Source: Streptomyces sp. NBC_00576 (GTDB taxonomy: Bacteria; Actinomycetota; Actinomycetes; Streptomycetales; Streptomycetaceae). From it: DNA of 64,000 nt. Where the stretch lies: positions 8,990,001-9,054,000 of the forward strand of contig NZ_CP107780.1 of assembly GCF_036345175.1 (NCBI RefSeq), read 5' to 3'. The position numbers and the translations under genes are program-made. The notes under the pieces were generated by a model that was not told where the DNA came from, did no database searches, and saw only the letters and a program-made list of their open reading frames with translations. This document shows, one piece after another, positions 9,556-17,658 of this stretch (its first letter is position 1; each line of letters opens with the position of its first letter).

Positions 9556-9640
9556 TGTCCGAGGGGGGACTTGAACCCCCACGCCCGATAAAGGGCACTA
9601 GCACCTCAAGCTAGCGCGTCTGCCATTCCGCCACCCGGAC
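9556..9640 (-). tRNA. tRNA-Leu (anticodon GAG)
   Basis: The minus strand folds as a class II tRNA. The acceptor arm is GTCCGGG against CTCGGAC. The anticodon stem CTAGC/GCTAG encloses loop TTGAGGT with anticodon GAG. A long variable arm (TGCCC...GGGCG) and a T-arm with GGTTCAAGTC complete it. The discriminator is A and CCA is not encoded. It decodes CTC/CTT leucine codons; it is not the TTA-reading bldA tRNA. Confidence 0.95.
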
Positions 9641-9828
9641 AAGGTGTCTGTCGCGCGGGGTTCCCCCCGTGGCGACGAAGGAAACATTACCAGGCTTTCC
9701 GGGGTGGCCGATCACCCCCTGTCGCCGCGTGAACGGTGTGTGACGGGCCTGGTCCGGTCTTGGGGCGCGGTGTGCCGGAGAGGGAGGATGAGGGATGACC
9801 ACCAGCAGGAACAGTGGGAGGTAACACC

Positions 9829-11166
9829 GTGAGCGGGACGGGCAGGACAGAAGATACGGCCAAGGGCGTCACCGGCGAGGACGAGGTCGTGGACCTCTGC
9901 CGCGAACTCATCCAGATCGACACCAGCAATTTCGGCGACCACTCGGGACCGGGCGAACGCAAGGCCGCCGAGTACGTCGCCGAGAAGCTCGCCGAGGTGG
10001 GTCTGGAGCCGCAGATCTTCGAGTCGCACAAGGGGCGCGCGTCCACCGTGGCGCGTATCGAGGGGGAGGACCGGTCCCGGCCGGCGCTGCTCATCCACGG
10101 CCACACCGACGTCGTACCGGCCAACGCGGCGGACTGGACCCACCACCCGTTCTCGGGCGAGATCGCGGACGGGTGCGTGTGGGGCCGGGGTGCGGTCGAC
10201 ATGAAGGACATGGACGCGATGACCCTCGCGGTCGTCCGCGACCGGCTGCGCACCGGCCGCAAGCCCCCGCGCGACATCGTGCTCGCCTTCCTCGCGGACG
10301 AGGAGGCGGGCGGTACGTGGGGCGCGCGGCACCTCGTCGACCGGCACCCGGATCTGTTCGAGGGCGTGACCGAGGCGATCGGCGAGGTCGGCGGGTTCTC
10401 CTTCACCGTCAACGAGAACCTGCGGCTGTATCTCGTCGAGACGGCCCAGAAGGGCATGCACTGGATGAAGCTGACCGTCGACGGCACCGCCGGACACGGT
10501 TCGATGATCCACAAGGACAACGCGATCACCGAACTGTCGGAGGCCGTCGGCCGCCTCGGCCGGCACAAGTTCCCCGTCCGGGTGACCAAGACGCTCCGCC
10601 ACTTCCTCGACGAACTCGGCGACGCGCTGGGCACCGAGCTGGACCCCGAGAACATGGACGCGACGCTCGCCAAGCTCGGCGGTATCGCCAAGCTGATCGG
10701 CGCCTCGCTGCAGAACACCGCCAACCCGACCCAGCTGGGCGCCGGTTACAAGGTCAACGTCATTCCGGGGCAGGCCACCGCGCACGTCGACGCGCGTTAC
10801 CTGCCGGGCTACGAGGAGGAGTTCCTCGCCGACCTGGACCGCATCCTCGGCCCGAACGTGAAGCGCGAGGACGTGCACGCCGACAAGGCGCTGGAGACCT
10901 CCTTCGACGGGGCGCTCGTGGACGCCATGCAGACCGCGCTGGTCGCCGAGGACCCGATCGCCCGGGCCGTGCCCTACATGCTCTCGGCCGGCACCGACGC
11001 CAAGTCCTTCGCGGATCTCGGTATTCGCTGCTTCGGCTTCGCGCCGCTGAAGCTGCCGCCGGAGCTGGACTTCGCGGGCATGTTCCACGGTGTTGACGAA
11101 CGGGTGCCGGTCGACGCGCTGAAGTTCGGGGTGCGGGTACTCGACCGCTTCATCGAGGCATCCTGA
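9829..11166 (+). CDS. M20-family metallopeptidase
   Basis: A 445-residue cytoplasmic dizinc hydrolase of the M20/M25/M40 group (ArgE/DapE/CPG2-like). Metal and catalytic residues are in place: HGHTDVVP with His92 and Asp94, bridging Asp124 in GRGAVDMKDM, the catalytic pair Glu158-Glu159 in LADEEAGG, and a C-terminal His in MFHGVDERV. The dimerisation domain occupies roughly residues 200-330. The GTG at 9829 follows GGGAGG at 7-bp spacing; an upstream GTG at 9814 overlaps that site and is rejected. It stands alone on its strand, downstream of the divergent tRNA. The family cleaves N-acyl amino acids or small peptides; the substrate is not predictable. Confidence 0.88.
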   Translation: MSGTGRTEDTAKGVTGEDEVVDLCRELIQIDTSNFGDHSGPGERKAAEYVAEKLAEVGLEPQIFESHKGRASTVARIEGEDRSRPALLIHGHTDVVPANAADWTHHPFSGEIADGCVWGRGAVDMKDMDAMTLAVVRDRLRTGRKPPRDIVLAFLADEEAGGTWGARHLVDRHPDLFEGVTEAIGEVGGFSFTVNENLRLYLVETAQKGMHWMKLTVDGTAGHGSMIHKDNAITELSEAVGRLGRHKFPVRVTKTLRHFLDELGDALGTELDPENMDATLAKLGGIAKLIGASLQNTANPTQLGAGYKVNVIPGQATAHVDARYLPGYEEEFLADLDRILGPNVKREDVHADKALETSFDGALVDAMQTALVAEDPIARAVPYMLSAGTDAKSFADLGIRCFGFAPLKLPPELDFAGMFHGVDERVPVDALKFGVRVLDRFIEAS

Positions 11167-11308
11167 ATCCGCGGTAGGCCGGTGTTCCTGGGGTCCGACC
11201 GGCGTCCCAAGGCCCGTGAATACGCCCGGAATTACCCGATTGAACGACACTCCAACAATCGTCCGCACGTGCGTGGCTGACTGAGAAGAGTGAATGCGCT
11301 CATAGGGT

Positions 11309-11336
11309 CGTAGCCCTAATGCCCCCTCCTCGTTAT
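11309..11336 (+). promoter_or_regulatory. Candidate sigma-BldN promoter of the short chaplin gene
   Basis: CGTAGC (11309-11314), exactly 16 bp, then CGTTAT (11331-11336). The published BldN consensus, as I recall it, is CGTAAC-N16-CGTTGA, so five of six and four of six positions match at perfect spacing. It lies about 50 bp upstream of the start codon. Confidence 0.6.
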
Positions 11337-11385
11337 TGGTGATGCGGTCCGCTACTCGGGATCGCATTGCCTACAAGGAGGAATA

Positions 11386-11619
11386 ATGATCAAGAAGGTC
11401 GTCGCCGCTGCGGCTGCCACTGGTGGTCTGGTTCTCGCGGGTGCGGGCCTGGCCGTCGCCGATGCGGGTGCCCAGGGTGCTGCCGTGCACTCCCCGGGTG
11501 TCCTGTCCGGCAACGTTGTTCAGGTTCCCGTTCACATCCCGGTGAACGTCTGCGGCAACACGATCTCCGTGATCGGGCTGCTGAACCCCGCCTTCGGCAA
11601 CACCTGCGTCAACAACTGA
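11386..11619 (+). CDS. chpH: Short chaplin, ChpH-like
   Basis: A 77-residue secreted hydrophobic protein that assembles into amyloid fibrils on aerial hyphae and spores and lowers surface tension. Residues 1-26 are a Sec signal peptide ending AVADA. The single chaplin domain (35-77) has HSPGVLSGN, VPVNVCGNTISVIGLLNP and a second Cys at 74, so C56 and C74 can form the conserved disulfide that marks ChpH-type short chaplins. AAGGAGG lies 5 bp before the ATG. The sequence is close to S. coelicolor ChpH as I recall it, and the next gene is a long chaplin, as in the chpC/chpH pair. Confidence 0.95.
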   Translation: MIKKVVAAAAATGGLVLAGAGLAVADAGAQGAAVHSPGVLSGNVVQVPVHIPVNVCGNTISVIGLLNPAFGNTCVNN

Positions 11620-11671
11620 TGCTGCGCCTCGCTTTGTGAGGTTCTGACTCCCAAGTGAGTCTGAGCCTGTC

Positions 11672-11702
11672 GGCCCCGGAACGCTTCGTGCGTTCCGGGG
11701 CC
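11672..11702 (+). terminator. Hairpin terminator between the two chaplin genes
   Basis: GGCCCCGGAACGC and GCGTTCCGGGGCC form a perfect 13-bp stem with a TTCGT loop. There is no U tract, as is common in Streptomyces. It should separate the two chaplin transcripts. Confidence 0.8.
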
Positions 11703-11756
11703 AACAGGTCGTTCCGGAAGGTTCACGACACATCATTTGAAGGCAGGGATGCAGTA

Positions 11757-12848
11757 ATGCGAGAGGTCACCCGCAAGGGCCTGATGACCATGGCCGCCGC
11801 GACAGGCGTGATGGCCGCCGCCGGCGGCGCCCAGGCGCACGCCGACTCGGGTGCGACCGCCGTCGCCTCGAACTCACCCGGTGTGCTGTCCGGCAACTCG
11901 GTGAGCGTGCCGGTGAACGTGCCGGTCAACGCCTGCGGCAACACCGTGAGCGTCGTCGGTCTGCTCAACCCGGCGATTGGCAACAAGTGCGCCAACGGCG
12001 GAGGCGGCGGCAAGGGCGATGGCGGCAACGGCTCGCCGGGCGGACACGGGAACCACGGCAACCAAGGCGGTCATGGAAACCAGGGCAACCCTGGTGGCCA
12101 TGGCGACCAGGGAGGCCACGGCTCGTCCGGTGGGTACGGCGGATACGGCGGTTACGGCTCGCCCGGCGGACACGGCGGCTACGGCGACCAAAGCGGCTAC
12201 GGCGGCGGACACGGCGGCTACGGAGACTCGGGCGCCCCGGGTGGCTTCGGCTACCCGGGCAGCCCCGGCGGCTCCGGTGACTGGGCCGACTGGAGCGGTT
12301 GGGAGGGCTCCTACGCGGGCGGGTACGCCACCGACTCGCCGGGCGTCGGATCCGGCAACCAGGTGGAGGCGCCGGTCGACGCACCGGTCAACCTCTGCGG
12401 CAACACCGTCGACGTGATCGGCATCGGCAACGCGGTGGCGGGCAACGACTGCTCGAACACCGGGGACCACGCGGGCGGCGGCCACCCGGCGCCGCCCCCG
12501 GAGACCGACGAGCCGTGCACGCCCCCCAGTGGCGGTCACGAGACCCCGCCCCCGGCCGGACCCAGGGGCCCCGAGCAGCCCGGAAAGCCGCAGCAGCCGG
12601 TCACCCCGCACCACCCGGGAACCCCGGCTTCCCCGCTCGCACCGCCCAGTGCGGCGCACGGTGTGACGCTTCCGGCCGGCCCCACGTACGTCGACCAGAG
12701 CGGTGTACGGACCGTTCCACAGTCCCGGGCTGCCGCGCAGCTCGCGCACACCGGCGGTGACCTGCCGCTGGGCGTCGCCCTGCCGGTGGGCGCGGGCATG
12801 CTGCTCGCGGGCACCGTCCTCTACCGCAAGGCACGCCCCTCGGCGTAG
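11757..12848 (+). CDS. Long, sortase-anchored chaplin (ChpC-like)
   Basis: A 363-residue cell-wall-anchored chaplin. The signal peptide covers residues 1-29. Chaplin domain 1 (39-78) has the paired Cys at 60 and 78. A Gly/His/Tyr/Asp/Asn-rich linker (81-190) of GGHG, GYGD and GNQG units follows. Chaplin domain 2 (194-232) has Cys214 and Cys232. A Pro-rich stalk (242-325) ends in the class E sortase motif LAHTG (329-333), a hydrophobic helix and RKARPSA. Long chaplins are attached to peptidoglycan and are thought to seed short-chaplin fibres. The linker is much longer than I recall for S. coelicolor ChpC. The ATG at 11757 is chosen because it begins the signal peptide; only a weak ribosome site (GGCAGGGA) precedes it. 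Confidence 0.92.
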   Translation: MREVTRKGLMTMAAATGVMAAAGGAQAHADSGATAVASNSPGVLSGNSVSVPVNVPVNACGNTVSVVGLLNPAIGNKCANGGGGGKGDGGNGSPGGHGNHGNQGGHGNQGNPGGHGDQGGHGSSGGYGGYGGYGSPGGHGGYGDQSGYGGGHGGYGDSGAPGGFGYPGSPGGSGDWADWSGWEGSYAGGYATDSPGVGSGNQVEAPVDAPVNLCGNTVDVIGIGNAVAGNDCSNTGDHAGGGHPAPPPETDEPCTPPSGGHETPPPAGPRGPEQPGKPQQPVTPHHPGTPASPLAPPSAAHGVTLPAGPTYVDQSGVRTVPQSRAAAQLAHTGGDLPLGVALPVGAGMLLAGTVLYRKARPSA

Positions 12849-12913
12849 CCTCGTACGGATATTCCGCACGAAAACGGGAGAAATGCGCCGCACGGTCACC
12901 CGGCGGCGTGCTG

Positions 12914-12953
12914 AACGGAGCGGGCCCCGCAGACGCGGGGCCCGCTCCGTTTC
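12914..12953. terminator. Bidirectional terminator between long chaplin and DUF5703 genes
   Basis: ACGGAGCGGGCCCCGC (12915-12930) pairs perfectly with GCGGGGCCCGCTCCGT (12935-12950) around an AGAC loop. It separates convergent genes. Confidence 0.85.
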
Positions 12954-12965
12954 CGCGGGGTCATC

Positions 12966-13154
12966 TCACCACGTGGCCCGCACCTGGCGGATGATCCGCC
13001 GACGCAACCGCACTCTGCGGCTGCCGTCGCGCAGCAGGCTCAGGCGGTCCAACTCCCAGTGTCCGTACTCGGCATGGTCCGTGAGGAGACGTGTGGCTTC
13101 CTTGCGGGTGACCCCGCGCGGTACGTACACGTCGACAAATTCGTATTCCGGCAT
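12966..13154 (-). CDS. DUF5703 family protein
   Basis: A 62-residue basic cytoplasmic protein. Its start (MPEYEFVDVYVPRGV) and core (EATRLLTDHAEYGHWELDR) fit the DUF5703 family that lies next to chaplin genes in Streptomyces. The C-terminus is very Arg-rich (RRVRLRRRIIRQVRATW), which could suit nucleic-acid or membrane contact; that is a guess. It diverges from the acidic hypothetical gene with only 47 bp between the starts, so the promoters must overlap or one transcript is leaderless. The function is unknown. Confidence 0.75.
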   Translation of the reverse strand: MPEYEFVDVYVPRGVTRKEATRLLTDHAEYGHWELDRLSLLRDGSRRVRLRRRIIRQVRATW

Positions 13155-13201
13155 CGCATCTATTGTGCGGGCAGAGGCCCGGTACGGATAGCGTCTGCAC
13201 T

Positions 13202-13918
13202 ATGTCTGATGCTGCGCAGCCCACCGCTGCCGAGGTACGCGCCGCCGCCGAGGCGGTAAAGACCGCGCTCGACCGCCACCTGGCGGCGGTCGAACGCCGG
13301 TCGGGGGAGGACGACCCCGATGTCTATGAGGCGTTCAACCAGCTGGCCGCTGCCGCCGAGGTGTACGACGAGCTGCTCTACGACCGCTATGACGAGGTCA
13401 CCCCCTTCGAGATCCCTGGTTCGGACGACGCGCTGCCGCCGTACGCGGGCCCCGAGGAGCCGAACGCGCTGAGTGTGCTCATCCGCCGCGACTACGCCGT
13501 GGTGGAGCCGCAGCGGCTGCTGGCGCAGGCACAGAGAGTGGAAGCCGTGGATGGCGACGGCGCGGCCGCCGATGTCTCCGGCACGGTGCACGGGGCGCTG
13601 GGCATTCTGTTCGGCGAGTTCGAGCCGGACGAGATCGCCTCCCGGCACAAGGAGTTCGGCCTGGAGGAGGGCGACTCCACGCTGTGGGTGACGGCCGCGG
13701 ACGAGTCGGCCGACCCCGGCGAGTGGCTGGAGGCCCCCTTCGACCAGGTCGACGCCGAGCGGGTGGTCTGCCGCTTCGACGTCAGCGCGGTCTTCGACGA
13801 CGAGGCGGACGACCTCGTCGAGGACGACGACCTGCTGGAGGACGAGCTCGATCCCGACCTCGTCGTGGTGGACGAGGACGAGGACCTGGAACCACTGGAC
13901 GCCGATCGCCGGCGATAG
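13202..13918 (+). CDS. Acidic conserved hypothetical protein
   Basis: A 238-residue protein with no recognised domain. The N-terminal ~75 residues are helical (AEVRAAAEAVKTALDRHLAAVERR). The middle is a mixed fold, and the last ~40 residues are almost entirely Asp/Glu (DDEADDLVEDDDLLEDELD). No signal peptide or membrane segment is present. The ATG at 13202 is chosen over an upstream start because the extra residues look non-coding and the divergent DUF5703 gene begins only 47 bp away. The conserved position beside chpC suggests a housekeeping actinobacterial role, but none can be named. Confidence 0.75.
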   Translation: MSDAAQPTAAEVRAAAEAVKTALDRHLAAVERRSGEDDPDVYEAFNQLAAAAEVYDELLYDRYDEVTPFEIPGSDDALPPYAGPEEPNALSVLIRRDYAVVEPQRLLAQAQRVEAVDGDGAAADVSGTVHGALGILFGEFEPDEIASRHKEFGLEEGDSTLWVTAADESADPGEWLEAPFDQVDAERVVCRFDVSAVFDDEADDLVEDDDLLEDELDPDLVVVDEDEDLEPLDADRRR

Positions 13919-13943
13919 CAGGCCTGCGATCGGTTGTCCTGAG

Positions 13944-13984
13944 AGCGGCGGTCATGGGCGACAGAGCTTCCCATGACCGCCGCT
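13944..13984. terminator. Bidirectional terminator between convergent genes
   Basis: AGCGGCGGTCATGGG (13944-13958) and CCCATGACCGCCGCT (13970-13984) form a perfect 15-bp stem with an 11-nt loop. Confidence 0.85.
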
Positions 13985-14011
13985 GTCGTTCGTCCCGGTT
14001 CGCCTGCCTGC

Positions 14012-16336
14012 TCAGACGGTCGGCGGCACCTGGGCTCTGAGCAGACCCGGCAGCCGCGTCGTACGGGCCTTCGCCGGGACCTCCGCGACCGCGCGGGGCA
14101 GGGCCTGGTCCACGCCGTGCACCACGGAGAGATGGCGCTCCGCGCGGCCGAAGGCCGTGTAGACCCAGGGCCGGGTCAGCGACGGGGCCGCGTCCCCGGG
14201 CAGCACCACGACAGCGGCCGGCCAGTGCAGCCCGACCGCCTGGTGCGCGGTGAGCGCCCACCCGTGCCGCACGGTCACCTCGACCCGATCCTTCGGTACG
14301 ACGACGGCGGCGCCGCCGCACTCCAGGTGCAGCCCCTCCGCGTCGGCCTTGACGACCTGCCCCGGCACCGTCCGCCCCGGCGCGGGGGAGTACGCGATCC
14401 GGTCACCCGGGTCGAAGCCGCCGAAGCGGCCCGGGCCGGGGTTCAGCCGCTCCTTGAGGGCGGAGTTGAGCGCCCGGGTGCCGGCCGCACCGCCGTGCCC
14501 CGGGGTGATCACCTGGGTCTGCTCCGCCGGTACACCGAGTGCCCTGGGCACCGAGTCCGCGACGAGCTGCACGGTCCGGTGCACCGCCTCGCCCGCGTCC
14601 CGCACGGGGACGATCACGACCTCCTTGCCGGGCGCCTCGACCTGGGTGAGCTCGCCGACGGATACGCCCGAGACGAGTTCGCCGATCGGGCCGGGGTCCG
14701 GCGTGCGCGAGACGACGTGCGGGCAGGTGCGCGCGGCGACCAGATCGGCGAAGACCCGCCCCGGTCCGGCGGACCACAGCACCGCCGGATCACCGCTCAG
14801 CAGCAGCCTGGCCCCGTCGGGCAGCGACTCCACGAGCATCGCCGCGCTCTCCACGTCGAGCTGAGGCGCGTCCAGCACGACCAGCAGATCGAGCACGAAC
14901 GCCCCGTCCGCGTCCCGCCCGGGCCCTTCGGCCCCGGCCAGCAACCCGGCGACGGTGACGACGGAGTCCGAGTCCGAGTCCGCGCCCGAGTTCGCGTCCG
15001 ATTCCGTGGCGGACTGGTCCTCGGGTGGGAGAAGTGCCGCGAAGCGGCGGCGGCCGTCACGTGTGTGGGCCGCCGTGCAGACCCGCAGGCCCAGGGAACG
15101 GGCCGCGGCCACGAGGGCGGCCGGTTCGGCGCGCGCCGCGTCACCGCCCGTGTGCAGCACGAGCCCGTGCGCGGCGACGGCACGGATCAACTCGGCCGCG
15201 GAACCGGACCCCGACGACCCGGCCGACGACTCCCAGTCCTCGGACGCTTCCTTGGGGAGTGAGTTGACGATTCGGGCCAGCCCGTCGGCGAGGCTCTCCT
15301 CGGCGAGTGCGTACCGCTCCAGCCCGATGAGCACGCGCACGGGTCGTTCCTCGGCTTCGTCGGCCTCGTCCGTCTCGTCGTCTGCTCTGTCCGCGGTGGT
15401 GTGCCCTGCGGCTTCCTCGATCGCGTCCTGGAACTCCAGGGCGTCGCCCTCCGCGACCGTGCTCTGTACGGCGGTGTCCGGGTCGGGCACCCCGCGCTGG
15501 GTGAGCGCGGCGGTGAGCGCGGCGGCGTCCAGGACGGTGTGTCCGGCCAGGGCCGCCTGCTCCAGCAGCCACACCGTGACCGCCCGGCCCCGCCGCTCGT
15601 CGTCCGGACCGCACTCGGCGCCGAGCAGTGCCCGCGCGAACCCGTCGGCCTGCTCCGGCCGTACCCCTGGGACCCGGAGCAACTGCCAGGGATCGGCGCG
15701 CAGTTGTCCCTCCGCTCCTTCGCCCAGCGTCGAGACGACCTGCTGGGCGAGCGTGTCAGGCGCGCCCCCTTCTGCCAGGACGCCCCGCACGGCCTCGACG
15801 GCTTCCGGTGACGCGGGAACGGCCGAGCTGTCGCGGGCGCCGGGCGCGGCGGGCTGGGGCTGCCGTACGGGAACGGGTGGGGCGGAAGGGGCGGCAGAGG
15901 CTGCGGGGCGTGCAGCAGAGGCGCTGGTCGGGGCCGTGGGCCCGGACGCCTGTGTGCGGAAGGCGACGGCCGCCGCGGGCTTCTCCCCGCTCTCCACTGC
16001 CCGGACGGCCGCCAGCAGGTCGGCGGCCGTACCGCTGAGCTTGGTGCCGCTCGCGATCGGCCCCTGCTTCTCGGCCTTGCGCCGCTCGATCCGCTCCCGG
16101 AGCTCCCGCTGCGCGGCCAGCTCGGCTTCGGCCTCGGACGGCTGCGCGGCGTCGGCGGCGCCGTTCTCGGCGCTTTCGCCAGTGGCGCCGGTCGGGTCGG
16201 TCGCGCCGGCCTCGGTGATCTCAGTGGTCCCGGCGTTTTCGGTCGGCGAATCGTCCGCCGCGTCCTGGGCGGCCTCCTCGGCGGCGCCCGGGGTGCCCGG
16301 CTCGGCTTCCTCCGTGGTGTCGGGCTCCGTGCTCAC
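14012..16336 (-). CDS. RecD-like helix-hairpin-helix protein with degenerate ATPase motifs
   Basis: A 774-residue protein. Residues 1-75 are acidic and disordered, with an Arg/Lys helix at 76-92. A helix-hairpin-helix region lies near 195-240 (ADPWQLLRVPGVRPEQADGF), as in RecD2 helicases. The two helicase lobes follow: 385-540 and ~590-760. The remnants are clear (SGDPAVLWSAGPGRVFADL, ITPGHGGAAGTRALN, LTAHQAVGLHWPAAVVVLPG, VYTAFGRAERHL). However, the Walker A region reads HTGGDAARAE instead of GxGKT/S, and Walker B reads VVLDAPQLD instead of DE. It probably does not hydrolyse ATP by the normal mechanism. The GTG start overlaps the stop of the reductase gene (GTGA), so the pair is translationally coupled. 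Confidence 0.75.
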   Translation of the reverse strand: MSTEPDTTEEAEPGTPGAAEEAAQDAADDSPTENAGTTEITEAGATDPTGATGESAENGAADAAQPSEAEAELAAQRELRERIERRKAEKQGPIASGTKLSGTAADLLAAVRAVESGEKPAAAVAFRTQASGPTAPTSASAARPAASAAPSAPPVPVRQPQPAAPGARDSSAVPASPEAVEAVRGVLAEGGAPDTLAQQVVSTLGEGAEGQLRADPWQLLRVPGVRPEQADGFARALLGAECGPDDERRGRAVTVWLLEQAALAGHTVLDAAALTAALTQRGVPDPDTAVQSTVAEGDALEFQDAIEEAAGHTTADRADDETDEADEAEERPVRVLIGLERYALAEESLADGLARIVNSLPKEASEDWESSAGSSGSGSAAELIRAVAAHGLVLHTGGDAARAEPAALVAAARSLGLRVCTAAHTRDGRRRFAALLPPEDQSATESDANSGADSDSDSVVTVAGLLAGAEGPGRDADGAFVLDLLVVLDAPQLDVESAAMLVESLPDGARLLLSGDPAVLWSAGPGRVFADLVAARTCPHVVSRTPDPGPIGELVSGVSVGELTQVEAPGKEVVIVPVRDAGEAVHRTVQLVADSVPRALGVPAEQTQVITPGHGGAAGTRALNSALKERLNPGPGRFGGFDPGDRIAYSPAPGRTVPGQVVKADAEGLHLECGGAAVVVPKDRVEVTVRHGWALTAHQAVGLHWPAAVVVLPGDAAPSLTRPWVYTAFGRAERHLSVVHGVDQALPRAVAEVPAKARTTRLPGLLRAQVPPTV

Positions 16337-17316
16337 AGCGTGCTCCAGTCGTGATCGGGATAGCGGTGCACAGGCGCTGACACGTCGTCGAGCGCCCGGC
16401 AGATCTCGTCAGGAAGACTAAGGGTCTCCACTGACAATGCGGCCGTGAGCTGCTGCGCGTTGCGCGCGCCGACGATGGGGGCGACCACGCCCGGCCGGTC
16501 GCGGATCCAGGCGAGCGCCACCTGCAACGGGGTCACCGCCAGTCCGTCCGCGGCGGTCTGCACCGCGTCCACGATGCGGCTCGCCGTGTCGTCGAGGTAC
16601 GGCGCGACGAAGGGCGCCAGGTGTTCCGAGGCGCCGCGGGAGTCCGCCGGGGTCGAGTTGCGGTACTTGCCCGTGAGGACGCCGCGTCCGAGCGGCGAAG
16701 AGGGGAGGAGCCCGATGCCCAGGTCGAGGGCGGCGGGGAGCACCTCGCGTTCGATACCGCGCTGGAGCAGTGAGTACTCGAGTTGCGTGCTGGACAGCCG
16801 CGTACGTATGCCCGGTGCCGCGAGCTGCCAGGTCGCCGCTTTGGCGAGTTGCCAGCCGCAGAAGTTGGAGACGCCGGCGTATCGGGCGCGTCCGCTGCTG
16901 ACGGCGAGGTCGAGAGCCTGGAGGGTCTCCTCCAGGGGTGTGTCGGGGTCGTAGGCGTGGATGTGCCAGACGTCGACGTAGTCCGTGCCGAGGCGGGCGA
17001 GGGAGGCGTCGAGGGCGGCGAGAAGGTGGCCGCGGGAGCCGTCGACGCGGCGGTCGGGGTCGGGCACGCTGCCGGCCTTGGTCGAGATGACCAGGTCGCG
17101 GCGCGGCACGAGCCCTTCCATGAGCTGCCCGAGCAGATACTCGGCCTCTCCGTCGCCGTATACGTCCGCGGTGTCGACGAGGGTTCCGCCCGCTTCCCAG
17201 AACGCTTTCAACTGGTCCGCGGCGTCATGCTCGTCGGTGTCCCGACCCCAGGTCAGGGTGCCGAGTCCGATCCGGGACACGCGCAGGCCGGTACGGCCGA
17301 GATGCCTCTGCTCCAT
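16333..17316 (-). CDS. Aldo/keto reductase
   Basis: A 327-residue NADPH-dependent oxidoreductase with a TIM-barrel fold. The catalytic tetrad is visible: Asp48 and Tyr53 in LVDTADVYG, Lys80 in ISTKAG, and a His in DVWHIHAYD. RTGLRVSRIGLGTLTWG at the N-terminus is typical of the family. The ATG at 17316 starts the conserved EQRHLGRTG segment. It is the first gene of a two-gene unit with the RecD-like protein, overlapping by 4 bp. The substrate, probably an aldehyde or ketone, is unknown. Confidence 0.9.
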   Translation of the reverse strand: MEQRHLGRTGLRVSRIGLGTLTWGRDTDEHDAADQLKAFWEAGGTLVDTADVYGDGEAEYLLGQLMEGLVPRRDLVISTKAGSVPDPDRRVDGSRGHLLAALDASLARLGTDYVDVWHIHAYDPDTPLEETLQALDLAVSSGRARYAGVSNFCGWQLAKAATWQLAAPGIRTRLSSTQLEYSLLQRGIEREVLPAALDLGIGLLPSSPLGRGVLTGKYRNSTPADSRGASEHLAPFVAPYLDDTASRIVDAVQTAADGLAVTPLQVALAWIRDRPGVVAPIVGARNAQQLTAALSVETLSLPDEICRALDDVSAPVHRYPDHDWSTL

Positions 17317-17395
17317 GAACGCCGAGATTACTGGCCAGAACTGACCAAGTGGGTTGCCTGTGGACAACGGTTTTCTCGTCCCCGCCGCCCCTACC

Positions 17396-17555
17396 CGTCC
17401 CATCCTCGGGGGCTGTCACCCCCGAACCCCCGCTACGGCCCTGAACGGGCCTTGTCCTCAATCGCCGGACGGGATGACATACCCAGCCCGTCCGGCGATT
17501 GAGGACGAGCGCGTTCAGCGCGACAAGGGGGTCTGGGGCGCAGCCCCCAGAGACC
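17396..17555. repeat. Composite Streptomyces intergenic repeat with two palindromes
   Basis: TCCTCAATCGCCGGACGGG (17455-17473) is repeated in inverse at 17487-17505. It is followed by CTGGGG/CCCCAG arms at about 17532-17550. It fills most of the gap between the divergent reductase and LLM genes (17317-17658). I recall this palindrome family scattered through many Streptomyces genomes. Confidence 0.65.
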
Positions 17556-17658
17556 TAAACTCCGGGCCGGCGAGATCCACGCCCCACCGCCGCCGGGGGG
17601 CTGAGGCGCTAGTGTCGGTCGCACAAGGGACGTTACTGATCGGTAAGGGGAATCGGCC

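Noticed and set aside
9500..9830. Integrative-element attachment site at the tRNA-Leu
   Set aside because: No repeated tRNA 3' segment, integrase or excisionase gene is present in the flanks within the window.
11990..12330. Short repeated units suggesting a CRISPR or tandem-repeat array
   Set aside because: The repeats are in-frame Gly-rich codons of the long chaplin linker, vary in sequence and have no spacer pattern.
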